64,000 nucleotides of DNA, taken from Phytohabitans maris. GTDB lineage: Bacteria; Actinomycetota; Actinomycetes; Mycobacteriales; Micromonosporaceae. Below are positions 47,971 to 56,196 of the stretch, in pieces. A program made the translations under genes and the position numbers. Within the stretch, counting starts at the first letter, position 1; each line of letters opens with the position of its first letter. The stretch lies in assembly GCF_031085175.1 (NCBI RefSeq), contig NZ_JAVHUY010000009.1, positions 124,001-188,000 on the forward strand. The letters run 5' to 3'. Below the pieces are notes generated by a model. It was not told where the DNA came from. It saw only the letters and a list, made by a program, of their open reading frames with translations, and searched no databases.

Positions 47971-49164
47971 CTACAGGCCCAGGCGGGTCGGCTCCTCGGC
48001 GGTTCCGAAGGCCACGTGGCCGGCGCCGTCGGCCGCACCGCGCATCTCGTCGGCCAAGGGCGCCTCCAGCTCGTGCAGCCGCGGGAGCACCTCCTTGGCG
48101 AAGAGCCGGAGGGACCGCTCGGCCTGTTCGATCGGCATGGCCCCGAACCGCACGTTGAGAACGAACTCCTCCGCGCTGGTCTTGCTCTGGATCTCCTTGA
48201 GCTTCTCGAAGACCTGGTCCGGGGTGCCCCACGCCTGCGGCCGGGCGCTCTTCTCCACCAGCGTCTCCTGGTCGGTGATCGCGTTGCCGAGCTTGGCGTA
48301 CTGCTCGTACCCCTTGGTGTTGCGAAACCGCTCCGGGTCGTCGAACTGGTAGTGGAGCTTGCTGCTCTCGCCCGCCTCGAGGGAGTGCACCTTCATCGCC
48401 GCCCAGGCTTCCTCCTCCGTCTCGGCGCAGGTCATCCGCACCACGACGGTGGGCTGGGTCGGCTCGAGTCCGTTGCCCGCCCGGATGCTGTTGAACGCCG
48501 CGACGTCCGCCGAGTAGTCGTCCCAGCTCTTCTGGTTCGTCATCAGCATCCCCAGCCCGGCGCTGGCGGCGATGGGCAGCGTCTCGGGGCTGGTCCAGGC
48601 GATCCGCATCCGGTCCATGAGCCGCTGCGGGTTGCGGTACGAGGGGCGGATCGTGGTCTCGGGGATCGTGAAGTGCTCGCCCTGGTGCGAGAACCACTCC
48701 TGGGACATCGCCTTGCGGAGGATCTCCAGGGTCTCGTTGAACCGACTGCGCGCCTCACCCATGGGCACGCGGAACGCGTCGAACTCCCGGATCGCGGCAC
48801 CCCGACCCATGCCCAGCGTGAGCTGGCGACCCTGCAGCAGGTTGTCGAGCGCGCTGATCTGGTCCGCGACCACCAGCGGGTCGTACCAGGGAAGCACCAC
48901 GATCATCGTGCCGAAGTCGATGTTGCTGGTCCGGCCGGCCATGAAGGTCAGGTGCTGCAGCGCCCCGCCGGTCATGACGTACGGCGTGAAGTGGTGGTCG
49001 ATCGCCCAGTACGAGTCGAAGCCCAGCGGCTCGACGAGCTCGGCCAGCGCGATCTCCTCGTCGTAGATCTGCTGGTCGGTGACCTTTGGCGGGCCGGGCG
49101 CCTTCGCGAGGAAGCGGCCCCAGTCGTGGTAGTTCTGAAAGTTGAAGTGAACTCCGACCTTCAC
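47971..49164 (-). CDS. LLM class flavin-dependent oxygenase (luciferase-like)
   Basis: A 397-residue luciferase-like monooxygenase: VKVGVHFNFQNYHDWGRFLA at the start, LVEPLGFDSYWAIDHHFTPY, then LLQGRQLTLGMGRGAAIREF and a long insertion after strand 7. The length and HHF motif fit two-component FMNH2-dependent oxygenases (bacterial luciferase and terpene or ketone monooxygenases) better than F420 reductases. A flavin reductase gene lies at 38252 in another operon. GTG at 49164 follows GGAGGAGA. It is the first gene of a set with two SDRs. Baeyer-Villiger or hydroxylation chemistry is inferred, not shown. Confidence 0.87.
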   Translation of the reverse strand: MKVGVHFNFQNYHDWGRFLAKAPGPPKVTDQQIYDEEIALAELVEPLGFDSYWAIDHHFTPYVMTGGALQHLTFMAGRTSNIDFGTMIVVLPWYDPLVVADQISALDNLLQGRQLTLGMGRGAAIREFDAFRVPMGEARSRFNETLEILRKAMSQEWFSHQGEHFTIPETTIRPSYRNPQRLMDRMRIAWTSPETLPIAASAGLGMLMTNQKSWDDYSADVAAFNSIRAGNGLEPTQPTVVVRMTCAETEEEAWAAMKVHSLEAGESSKLHYQFDDPERFRNTKGYEQYAKLGNAITDQETLVEKSARPQAWGTPDQVFEKLKEIQSKTSAEEFVLNVRFGAMPIEQAERSLRLFAKEVLPRLHELEAPLADEMRGAADGAGHVAFGTAEEPTRLGL

Positions 49165-49334
49165 GGTCTCTCCTCCAGCATCGTCAAGAGGGCCCCTGTT
49201 CCGCGGAGTCAAGCACCAGCCGGGACGCGGCTCCACGACTTCGTTCCGGCTCGCTGAACATGTCGGAACGCGGTCGGGTGTTCTGCTCTGCGAAACGGCA
49301 GGCTGGTCGGCCAGAAGCTTCGCGCCGGAGAGTC

Positions 49335-50255
49335 ATGCGGATGAAGATCGGCGCGCAGCTCGCTGTCACGACCCGCACGATCGACGCCGTCACGCTGGCG
49401 CGGGAACTCGAAGCCCGGGGGTTCGAGTCGTACTGGGCTCCGGAGCACACCGTCGTGCCCAAGCATCCCGGCATCCCGTTCCCCATGACCGGGGGTGAGA
49501 TCCCGGACGTCTACCACCAGATGGCCGATCCGTTCGTCGTCCTCAGCATGATGGCCGCCGTCACCAGCCGGCTTCGGGTGGCCACCGGGGTCTGCCTGGT
49601 GCCGGAGCACCCGCCGCTCACGCTCGCCAAGGCCGTCTCGACCCTGGACGCGTTCAGCGCGGGCCGCTTCCTGTTCGGCCTCGGCACCGGGTGGCTCCGC
49701 GAGGTCACCGAGCTCCACAACCCGGCGGCCGCCAAGCCCTGGGCTTACACCATCCAGGCGGTCGCGGCGATGAAAGGGCTGTGGGCCAACGAGTCCGCGG
49801 CGTACGACGGGGACCTCGTCTCGTTTCCGGAGATGGTCTGCGACCCACGGCCCCTGCAACGCCCGCATCCCCCGGTGATCGTCGGGGCGCAACCCACGCC
49901 GGTGGCCGCGAGCCGGATCGCGGCGTGGGCCGACGGGTGGCTCGCCACCGGTGTGACACCGGCACAGGTAGCCGGGTTCCGGGCCGCTCTCGACGCCGAG
50001 TGCGCCCGGATCGGACGGGACCCCGGCGAGGTGTCCATCACGGTCGGCGTGCGCGACCCCAGTGAGGAGATCCGTGAGGCGTACGCCGCGGCCGGCGTCG
50101 AACGGCTGATGGTCCTGCTCTACAACCACCCGGGCACCCGCATCCCGCTGGAGGACTGGGCCGCGGTCGGAGTGGCGACCCTGTCGGCCCCGCCGCCGAC
50201 CCCTGACCAGACCCTGCACGCGCTCGACGCGGTGGCCGCCATGGCGGGGCTGTGA
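49335..50255 (+). CDS. LLM class F420-dependent-type oxidoreductase
   Basis: A 306-residue shorter luciferase-like protein. MKIGAQLAVTTRTIDAVTLA, FESYWAPEHTVVPKHPGIPF, then TSRLRVATGVCLVPEHPPL and FLFGLGTGWLREVTEL are typical of the actinobacterial F420-dependent group (TIGR-type LLM F420 family). Such enzymes move hydride between F420 and alcohols, ketones or enones. ATG at 49335 has GGAGAG upstream; ATG at 49341 is also possible. It overlaps the SMP-30 gene (GTGA), so the two products likely act in sequence. It is divergent from the other LLM gene with 170 bp between them. Confidence 0.87.
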   Translation: MRMKIGAQLAVTTRTIDAVTLARELEARGFESYWAPEHTVVPKHPGIPFPMTGGEIPDVYHQMADPFVVLSMMAAVTSRLRVATGVCLVPEHPPLTLAKAVSTLDAFSAGRFLFGLGTGWLREVTELHNPAAAKPWAYTIQAVAAMKGLWANESAAYDGDLVSFPEMVCDPRPLQRPHPPVIVGAQPTPVAASRIAAWADGWLATGVTPAQVAGFRAALDAECARIGRDPGEVSITVGVRDPSEEIREAYAAAGVERLMVLLYNHPGTRIPLEDWAAVGVATLSAPPPTPDQTLHALDAVAAMAGL

Positions 50256-51100
50256 GCCCGGGGCTCCCTCGGCCGCTGCTCGACGGCCTGAGGTTCGCCG
50301 AGAGTCCGCGATGGCGAGACGATCGACTCTGGTTCTCCGACATCTTCGCCGACCGGGTGATGACCGTCGACGAGTCGGGCCGGGCGGAGGTGGTCGTCGA
50401 GCTCACCCACGGTGAACGCCCTAGCGGCCTCGGCTTCCTGCCCGACGGCCGGCTGCTGATCGCCAACCTCAACGAACCGACCCTCCTGCGCCTGGAGACC
50501 ACGGGGAAGGTCGTCGTGCACGCCGATCTGTCCCAACTGGCCGTGGGCGGACTCAACGACATGGTCGTCGACGACCGGGGGCGCGCCTACGTGGGGTCGA
50601 TGGGTACCCACTCGAATGCTGAGCCGCGACCCGTCGACGCGGACGGCGTCGTGATCCTGGTCGAGCCGGACGGCAGCGCCAGGGTCGTCGCCGAGCGGCT
50701 CGACGCCCCGAACGGGCCGGCCCTCCTCGACGGGGGAAACACATATGTCGTCGCCGAGTTCCCGGCCCAACGGCTGACGGCGTACGACCGGGGTCCGGAC
50801 GGCTCGCTCTCCGCCCGCCGACCGTGGGCCGACCTCGCCCCGGGCAGCGCCGACGGGATCGCCGCCGACCCGGCCGGTGGGATCTGGTGCGCGTCGCCGT
50901 GGACGTCCGACTGCCGGCGGGTCATCGAGGGCGGCGCCGTCGCCGACGTCGTGGACTTCACCGGCCGGATGCCCCTGGCCTGCGCTGTCGGCGGCCACGA
51001 CGGTCGGACCCTCTTCGTCCTCAGCTGCCTGGGCGGAGCCGAAGCCATCGCCGCCCGGACCTGCACCTCGGTGATCGAGACAGTCCGCCTCGCCCCCTGA
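50252..51100 (+). CDS. SMP-30/gluconolactonase-like lactonase
   Basis: A 282-residue six-bladed beta-propeller of the SMP-30/gluconolactonase group. Metal ligands fit: Glu in FAESPRWRDD, Asn in DAPNGPALL, and Asp in SADGIAADPAGGIW; the NDMVVDDRGRAYVG blade also matches. These metal enzymes hydrolyse sugar and other lactones. Coupling to the F420-type oxidoreductase by a 4-bp overlap suggests that the oxidoreductase forms, or acts beside, a lactone that this enzyme opens. It converges with the CoA-transferase gene, 26 bp away. Confidence 0.87.
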   Translation: MSPGLPRPLLDGLRFAESPRWRDDRLWFSDIFADRVMTVDESGRAEVVVELTHGERPSGLGFLPDGRLLIANLNEPTLLRLETTGKVVVHADLSQLAVGGLNDMVVDDRGRAYVGSMGTHSNAEPRPVDADGVVILVEPDGSARVVAERLDAPNGPALLDGGNTYVVAEFPAQRLTAYDRGPDGSLSARRPWADLAPGSADGIAADPAGGIWCASPWTSDCRRVIEGGAVADVVDFTGRMPLACAVGGHDGRTLFVLSCLGGAEAIAARTCTSVIETVRLAP

Positions 51101-51126
51101 GGAAGGCGGCCAGGGATCAGGGTCGG

Positions 51127-53754
51127 TCAGAGCGCTCCGTCGGCGCGGAGCTCGGCGATCCGTCCGGCGTCGAGCCCGGCGAGCTCCGCCAGCACCCGGT
51201 CGGTGTCCTCGCCGTAGCTCGGCCCGGACCGGTCGTACCGGCCGCCGATGTAGGTGGGCGTCTCGGAGAACCAGGTCGGATGCTCCTTGACCGGCCAGCG
51301 GCCCAGCTCGCTCTGCTCTAGCTCGACCAGCCAGCCGAGTGCCTCCAGCTGCGGGTCCGACTCGTAGCGGTCCTGCGCGGTCTGGCACACGCCGGCGGGC
51401 ACTCCGCGCGCCTGCAGCTGGTGCATGAGCGCGAAGCCGTCCCGGGATCGGGTCGCCTCGGCCACGAGCCGGTCGAGTGCGCCGGCGTGCTTGATCCGGT
51501 CCGCCAGACTTGCGAACCGGTGGTCGTCACGCAGCTCCTCGATGCCGAGCACGTCGGTCACGCCGTACCAGTCGGCATCGGTGAACGCCGCCAGCGCGAG
51601 CCACCGGTCGTCGCCCCGCGTGGGGTACGCCCCGTGCGGAGCGGCCCGCTTGTACGGCGAACCGTTGCCGTAGCGAGCCCAGTCCCGGCCGTTGGCGGTC
51701 TTGTCCAGGATCGCGGTCCCGGTGAGGTAGAGACCCGTCTCCCCCTGGGAGGCGTCGATGTGGCAGCCCAGCCCCGTGACGTCTCGACGGTAGAGCGCGG
51801 CGAGCATCGCCGTCGCCATGTTGTAGGCCCCGAACCAGTCCAGGTAGGAGTAGCCGATCCCGGCCGGCGGAAACGGCGCCGGGAGCCCCGACATGTCGCT
51901 CATCCCCGATATCGCCTGGGCGCTCGGACCGAACGTGCGCACCTGGCCGTAGCTCCCCCGTTCGCCCAGGCCGCTCTGTTGCACGTAGATGATGCGGGGG
52001 TTGAGCTCGCGGAGCCGGTCGTAGCCGAGTCCCATCCGGGTCATGGTGCCGGGCGAGAAGCCCTCCACGACCATGTCGGCATCCCGGATCAGGTCTTCGA
52101 GGATCCTGCGCGACGCGGGATGCTTCAGGTTGAGCGAGAGCGACCGCTTGCCAGAGTTGATCTCCATGAAGGAGCCGCTGCGGTTCGGGCTGCCGTCATC
52201 CCCGGTGTAGCTGGGCGTGGGGAGCGCTTCGACCGCGGCGTCCCGCTCGGCGCGGCCTCCGGGCGGGCAGGCGCCGAGCGGACTGAACCGCATGCGGTCC
52301 GGTCGGCTGATGTGCTCGACCTTCACCACGTCGGCACCCATCGCGGCGAAGAACCGACCCGCCCCCGCGCTCGCCAGCATCCAGCTCATGTCGACGACTC
52401 GCACGCCGGACAGCGCGAACGGCTTGCCGTGCGGGCTGACGACGGTCGCTTCGTTCCGGGGCGACGTGTACGCCGGCCGCCGCTCCGGCCGGCCGCGGCT
52501 CCACTCCGCCTCGACCTCGTCGGTGTGCTCACCCACCAGCGGCGGGCGTGGCCCCCGCGGCCACTCGAACTCCTCCGTGACCCACTTCCCACCCGTGTAG
52601 AGGAACGTGCGGTCGAGCTCGGGGTGCTCGACGTCGAAGAACGCACCCCGCCGCAACCAGTGCTCGTCCGTGGCGTTCTCCTCGGGGCGCCGCACCGGCG
52701 TCCAGGGGAGGTTGAGTGCCTGCGCGTCACGCCAGACGTCGCGCTCGAACAGGGTCTGTCCGACGAGGAGGTTGACCTGGTGCGCCAGGCGGTCCCGCGC
52801 CTCGTCGCTGTTCCGGTAGTCCGTGGCGTACTTGGGATCGCCCAGGTTGGCCGCGAAGCCGTACTTGCGGAGGAGCTCGACGGTGGCGTCCCACTCGTCG
52901 CCCTGAGAGCGGACGTAGGTCCGGTACGGCAGGACGTAGCGACCGTCCTTGGTCAGCGCGATCGACGGACTGCGCGCGGATGTGGTCGAGTGCCGGCACG
53001 TGACGCGGCGGTGCACCTGCTTGAGGTAGATCCAGTCCGGCAGGTCGGTCTCGGTGTTCTGGCTGACGGCCTGGTGCACGCTCGTCGAGAGCGCCTGCCC
53101 CCGTCCCGTGTGGAGCCGGTAGGTCAGGGCGGCCAGGATCGACATCGCCGCCATCTCGCCGGCGATGTAGTACGCCTGCCACATCTGGGGCGCGATGGGC
53201 GGGGTGTCGTACCCGCCAATCGGGTCCGGGTCGTATCCGCAGTTCATCATCACCCCGCCCAGGGCGAGGTGGACCAGGTCGCTGCCGGCGTAGTCGCGCC
53301 ACGGACCGATGTCGCCGAACGGCGAGATCCTCGCGTGGATCAGGCCGGGCTGGGCCGCGCGCAGGACGCCGTACCCGAGACCGCGGTCGAGGAGGTAGTC
53401 CCGCGGCCGGCTGTCCAGGATCACGTCGGCCTGTGCGGCCAGGCGGCGGAACCGCTCCTGGTCGCTTCCCGAGTCCAGGTCGAGGACGATCGAGCGCTTG
53501 CCCAGGTTGTGGTGCCAGAAGTACAGGCTCCGGTCGGGGTGCGGCTCGTCGTCGAGGAACGGGCCGTACGTCCGGGTCTCCGCTCCGCCCGGCGGCTCGA
53601 CCCGCACCACGTCCGCGCCGAGGCCGGCCAGCACCTTCCCGCAGTACTCACCCAGCTCGTCGCCGACTTCGAGCACCCGCAGCCGGCCCAGGAACGCGAA
53701 GTGGTCCGCCGGGTCGCCGGGCCGGGTGATCCCCTCGTGCGGTGCGTCGCTCAT
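51127..53754 (-). CDS. Double-length CaiB/BaiF CoA-transferase
   Basis: An 875-residue protein with two family III CoA-transferase domains in tandem. The first starts LRVLEVGDELGEYCGKVLAG, then LGADVVRVEPPGG; the second starts VRVVDMSWMLASAGAGRFFA, then AMGADVVKVEHISRPDRMRF. Each carries the NLGKRSIVLDLDS / NSGKRSLSLNLKH CoA-binding element. The usual enzyme is a homodimer of interlocked chains; here two halves are fused and have diverged, so one may be catalytic only. It moves CoA from a donor acyl-CoA to a carboxylate. ATG at 53754 has GAGGAGG upstream, better than a longer start at 53805. The promoter shares an operator with GntR gene 2. Confidence 0.88.
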   Translation of the reverse strand: MSDAPHEGITRPGDPADHFAFLGRLRVLEVGDELGEYCGKVLAGLGADVVRVEPPGGAETRTYGPFLDDEPHPDRSLYFWHHNLGKRSIVLDLDSGSDQERFRRLAAQADVILDSRPRDYLLDRGLGYGVLRAAQPGLIHARISPFGDIGPWRDYAGSDLVHLALGGVMMNCGYDPDPIGGYDTPPIAPQMWQAYYIAGEMAAMSILAALTYRLHTGRGQALSTSVHQAVSQNTETDLPDWIYLKQVHRRVTCRHSTTSARSPSIALTKDGRYVLPYRTYVRSQGDEWDATVELLRKYGFAANLGDPKYATDYRNSDEARDRLAHQVNLLVGQTLFERDVWRDAQALNLPWTPVRRPEENATDEHWLRRGAFFDVEHPELDRTFLYTGGKWVTEEFEWPRGPRPPLVGEHTDEVEAEWSRGRPERRPAYTSPRNEATVVSPHGKPFALSGVRVVDMSWMLASAGAGRFFAAMGADVVKVEHISRPDRMRFSPLGACPPGGRAERDAAVEALPTPSYTGDDGSPNRSGSFMEINSGKRSLSLNLKHPASRRILEDLIRDADMVVEGFSPGTMTRMGLGYDRLRELNPRIIYVQQSGLGERGSYGQVRTFGPSAQAISGMSDMSGLPAPFPPAGIGYSYLDWFGAYNMATAMLAALYRRDVTGLGCHIDASQGETGLYLTGTAILDKTANGRDWARYGNGSPYKRAAPHGAYPTRGDDRWLALAAFTDADWYGVTDVLGIEELRDDHRFASLADRIKHAGALDRLVAEATRSRDGFALMHQLQARGVPAGVCQTAQDRYESDPQLEALGWLVELEQSELGRWPVKEHPTWFSETPTYIGGRYDRSGPSYGEDTDRVLAELAGLDAGRIAELRADGAL

Positions 53755-53770
53755 GACAGCCTCCTCGCTT

Positions 53771-53790
53771 TGAGATACCATATGCCATAC
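53771..53790. promoter_or_regulatory. GntR-type operator between CaiB gene and GntR regulator 2
   Basis: TGAGATACCATATGCCATAC lies 17 bp from the CaiB start and about 85 bp from the GntR start. Its first 12 bases, TGAGATACCATA, recur exactly at 63398-63409. The central CATATG is palindromic. The position next to the CaiB ribosome site suggests repression of that gene and autoregulation of the regulator. Confidence 0.65.
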
Positions 53791-53874
53791 AGCACACGTC
53801 GCCATACCGGCGCGTTACATCTCACGCTCGGGCCGACCCGGCACACGCGAGCGAGGCGAAAGGGCGGTCCCCGC

Positions 53875-54543
53875 ATGATCGAGAGGCCGGACAGCCTCAC
53901 CGACCTCGTGTTCGCGGCGATCCGCGACCGGATCGTCGACGCATCGCTGCCACCGGGCAGCTCGGTCAGCGAGACCACGCTCGCCAGGGAGCTGACCGTG
54001 AGCAAGACGCCGGTCCGCGAAGCCCTGCTGCGGATGCGCCGGATCGGACTCGTCGAGCCGACGTCGCGGGGACTCCGCGTGACACTGCCCTCGGCCCGGT
54101 CGGTGCGGCACGCGTTCGAGTACCGCGCGGTTCTGGAGTCGGGCGCCGCGACCTATGCGGCCCGCCACGCCACGGGCGAGCAGCTCGACGCCATCACACG
54201 CTGGGCTTCGGAGTCCCTGCGCTGCGCACGGGACGGCGCTCCGGCCGACTTCAGGCAGACCGACCAACAGTTTCACGTGGCGGTCGCGGACGCCTCGGGA
54301 AACGAGTTCATGCGCTCGGCGATCGAGGACGCCTTCGTCCTGACGGTGGCGCTGCGTCAGCGTGACGTCAGCCTGGTCCGCGACTTCGTCCCGGACGCGC
54401 TCGAACACGTCGAGATCGCCGACGCGCTGCGTGCCCGCGACTCCGCCGCCGCGAGCGCCCTCCTCGCGAGCCACGCGCTCCGCATCATGGACCAGTTGCT
54501 CGACGCGATGGCGAAGCCCGGCGCCGCGGTACCCGCGCGTTGA
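53875..54543 (+). CDS. GntR-family (FadR/FCD) transcriptional regulator 2
   Basis: A 222-residue paralogue of the regulator at 34797. The DNA-binding part is MIERPDSLTDLVFAAIRDRI, then PPGSSVSETTLARELTVSK and TPVREALLRMRRIGLVEP; recognition-helix residues are nearly the same as in the first copy. The FCD domain has FRQTDQQFHVAVADASGNEF. The two ligand domains have diverged more than the DNA-binding parts, so two effectors could act on one operator set. It heads the plus-strand operon GntR - DUF35 - thiolase. Confidence 0.9.
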   Translation: MIERPDSLTDLVFAAIRDRIVDASLPPGSSVSETTLARELTVSKTPVREALLRMRRIGLVEPTSRGLRVTLPSARSVRHAFEYRAVLESGAATYAARHATGEQLDAITRWASESLRCARDGAPADFRQTDQQFHVAVADASGNEFMRSAIEDAFVLTVALRQRDVSLVRDFVPDALEHVEIADALRARDSAAASALLASHALRIMDQLLDAMAKPGAAVPAR

Positions 54544-54962
54544 GCCCCGCCATGCGCCCCCTGCCGCGGCCCACCGCCCTGTCGCGCCCGTTCTGGGACG
54601 GCTGCCTCGACGGGAGACTTCTCGTGCAGCGCTGTTCGAGCTGTGCGCGCTGCTTCTTCATCCCCAGCGTCTTCTGCCCGCACTGCCTGGACACCGACTA
54701 CGAGTGGGTCGAGTCCTCCGGTCGGGGGCACGTCGTCACCTACACCGTGGTCTGGCGGCCGCCGACCCCGGCCTTCGACCCGCCGTACGTCGTGGCGGTC
54801 GTCCAGCTGGAGGAGGGGTACGAGATGTTTACGAACATCGTCGGCGCCGAGCCGGACGCGGACCTGATCGGGGCCGCGGTCCAGGTCCGGTTCCATCGGG
54901 AGTCCGAGGAGATCGCCCTGCCGTTCTTCGAGCTCGCACCCGCGACCGGGCTACGCCCGTGA
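54540..54962 (+). CDS. DUF35 OB-fold protein with zinc ribbon
   Basis: A 140-residue protein. The rubredoxin-like zinc ribbon CSSCARCFFIPSVFCPHC has two CxxC pairs; the OB-fold follows (VESSGRGHVVTYTVV, then PPYVVAVVQLEEG). DUF35 proteins bind next to thiolase-like enzymes and are needed for retro-aldolases of the Ltp2-ChsH2 kind and for some hydratase/ketosynthase complexes. The adjacent thiolase gene overlaps by 4 bp (GTGA). I list the TTG at 54540, which overlaps the GntR stop; ATG at 54552 is an equally likely start. Confidence 0.87.
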   Translation: MSPAMRPLPRPTALSRPFWDGCLDGRLLVQRCSSCARCFFIPSVFCPHCLDTDYEWVESSGRGHVVTYTVVWRPPTPAFDPPYVVAVVQLEEGYEMFTNIVGAEPDADLIGAAVQVRFHRESEEIALPFFELAPATGLRP

Positions 54963-56095
54963 GATCCCGGCAGGCCGTCATCGTGGGCGCGTTCAACACG
55001 CGTCAGGCTCGGAGGCTGGACGGGGAGACGTCCGACACCGTGACCTCGGCCGCGATCCGGGGTGCGTTGGGCGACGCCGGCCTCGATGTCGCAGACGTCA
55101 CCGGCGTCAACGTCCTGCCGGGACTGGACTATCAGAACGGCTCGCGCAAGTTCGGCTACGCGATGGGCATCCCCTACTTCTGGGCCGGTCGGGCCATGCC
55201 GGGCGCCGCGTCGGTCCTCGAGGCGGCCACCGCGATCGAGGCCGGCGTCACCGACGTCGTCGTGCTCGCCGCCGGCGAGGCGGGGATCCACCAGGACGCC
55301 GCGAGCACGGCGCCCTGGACCCGCCCCTCGAACGAGTTCATCGAGTGCTGGGGCCTGATGACTCCCGCCGAGTTCGCCCTGTCGGCGAAGGAGTACATGC
55401 ACAGGTTCTCGGTCGACCCGGCGAAGGTCGCTCACGTCGCGGCGGTGATCCGGAACAACGGCGCGCGCAACCCGGAGGCCGTCTACTACGGGCGCGGCCC
55501 GTTCTCGGCGGAGGACATCCTGGCCTCGCGCATGGTCGCGGACCCCTATCACCTGCTCGACTGCGCCACGACCGCGGAAGGAGGCAGCGCCCTCGTCCTC
55601 ACCACGGCGGAGCGGGCGCGGGACCTCCCGGGGGTCGCCGTCGCCGTGCTCGGCGGCGGCTCCGAGAGCTGGGGGCCGAGCTACACGCACCCGCCGACCT
55701 ACGAACGGGTCGGGATGCTGGGCAGGGACGCGGCCGACCGCGCCTTCGCACGCGCCGGGATCGCTCGCGAGGACGTCGACGTCTTCGAGCTCTACGACAA
55801 CTTCAGCTGGGAGATCATCAGGTACTTCGAGGCGTTCCGTTACTGCGGTGTCGGCGAAGGACCCGACTTCGTCGCCGGCGGCGCCATCGAGGTCACCGGG
55901 CGCTATCCGGTGGTGACGGACGGCGGCACGATGTCGCACTCGCACACCGGGGAGTCCCAGCGGATCCAGCGGGTCGTCCAGGCGGTGCGCCAGCTGCGCG
56001 GCTCGTCCGCGGCCAACCAGCTGCCGGACCCGCGGGTCGCCCTCGTGGCCGCACTCGGCGACGTCGTGCTTCTCGGGCGGCAGGACTCTCGCTGA
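54959..56095 (+). CDS. Thiolase-superfamily protein lacking the nucleophilic Cys (Ltp2-like aldolase candidate)
   Basis: A 378-residue SCP2-type thiolase. QAVIVGAFNTRQARRLDGET, SVLEAATAIEAGVTDVVVLA, then YYGRGPFSAEDILASRMVAD and VTDGGTMSHSHTGESQRIQR are recognisable. Where thiolases carry the acyl-binding Cys (about residue 83-85) it reads PGAASVL, with no Cys. In Ltp2-type enzymes the Cys is also absent and the DUF35 complex performs retro-aldol cleavage of a beta-hydroxyacyl-CoA. GTG at 54959 overlaps the DUF35 stop, so a complex is likely. The substrate is unknown. Confidence 0.85.
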   Translation: MRSRQAVIVGAFNTRQARRLDGETSDTVTSAAIRGALGDAGLDVADVTGVNVLPGLDYQNGSRKFGYAMGIPYFWAGRAMPGAASVLEAATAIEAGVTDVVVLAAGEAGIHQDAASTAPWTRPSNEFIECWGLMTPAEFALSAKEYMHRFSVDPAKVAHVAAVIRNNGARNPEAVYYGRGPFSAEDILASRMVADPYHLLDCATTAEGGSALVLTTAERARDLPGVAVAVLGGGSESWGPSYTHPPTYERVGMLGRDAADRAFARAGIAREDVDVFELYDNFSWEIIRYFEAFRYCGVGEGPDFVAGGAIEVTGRYPVVTDGGTMSHSHTGESQRIQRVVQAVRQLRGSSAANQLPDPRVALVAALGDVVLLGRQDSR

Positions 56096-56140
56096 GACGC
56101 TCCCACTGAGATGCTCCCACCGAGACATCCTCGCCGAGAC

Positions 56141-56159
56141 ATGATATCTGAGATATCAT
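56141..56159 (+). promoter_or_regulatory. Perfect 19-bp palindromic operator before the amidohydrolase gene
   Basis: ATGATATC (56141-56148), TGA, GATATCAT (56152-56159) is a perfect inverted repeat with 3-bp centre. It contains TGAGATATCATC and so is the most symmetrical copy of the island motif. It lies 38 bp before the ATG at 56197; TATCAT (56154-56159) could serve as the -10 hexamer, so a bound regulator would block RNA polymerase. Confidence 0.7.
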
Positions 56160-56196
56160 CGCGGAAAGCGAGCCGAGGAAAGGGAGAGACCTGGGG

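Noticed and set aside
51421-53874. Plus-strand frame running into GntR regulator 2
   Set aside because: It is antisense to the CaiB gene and shows no family similarity; the GntR protein starts at 53875.
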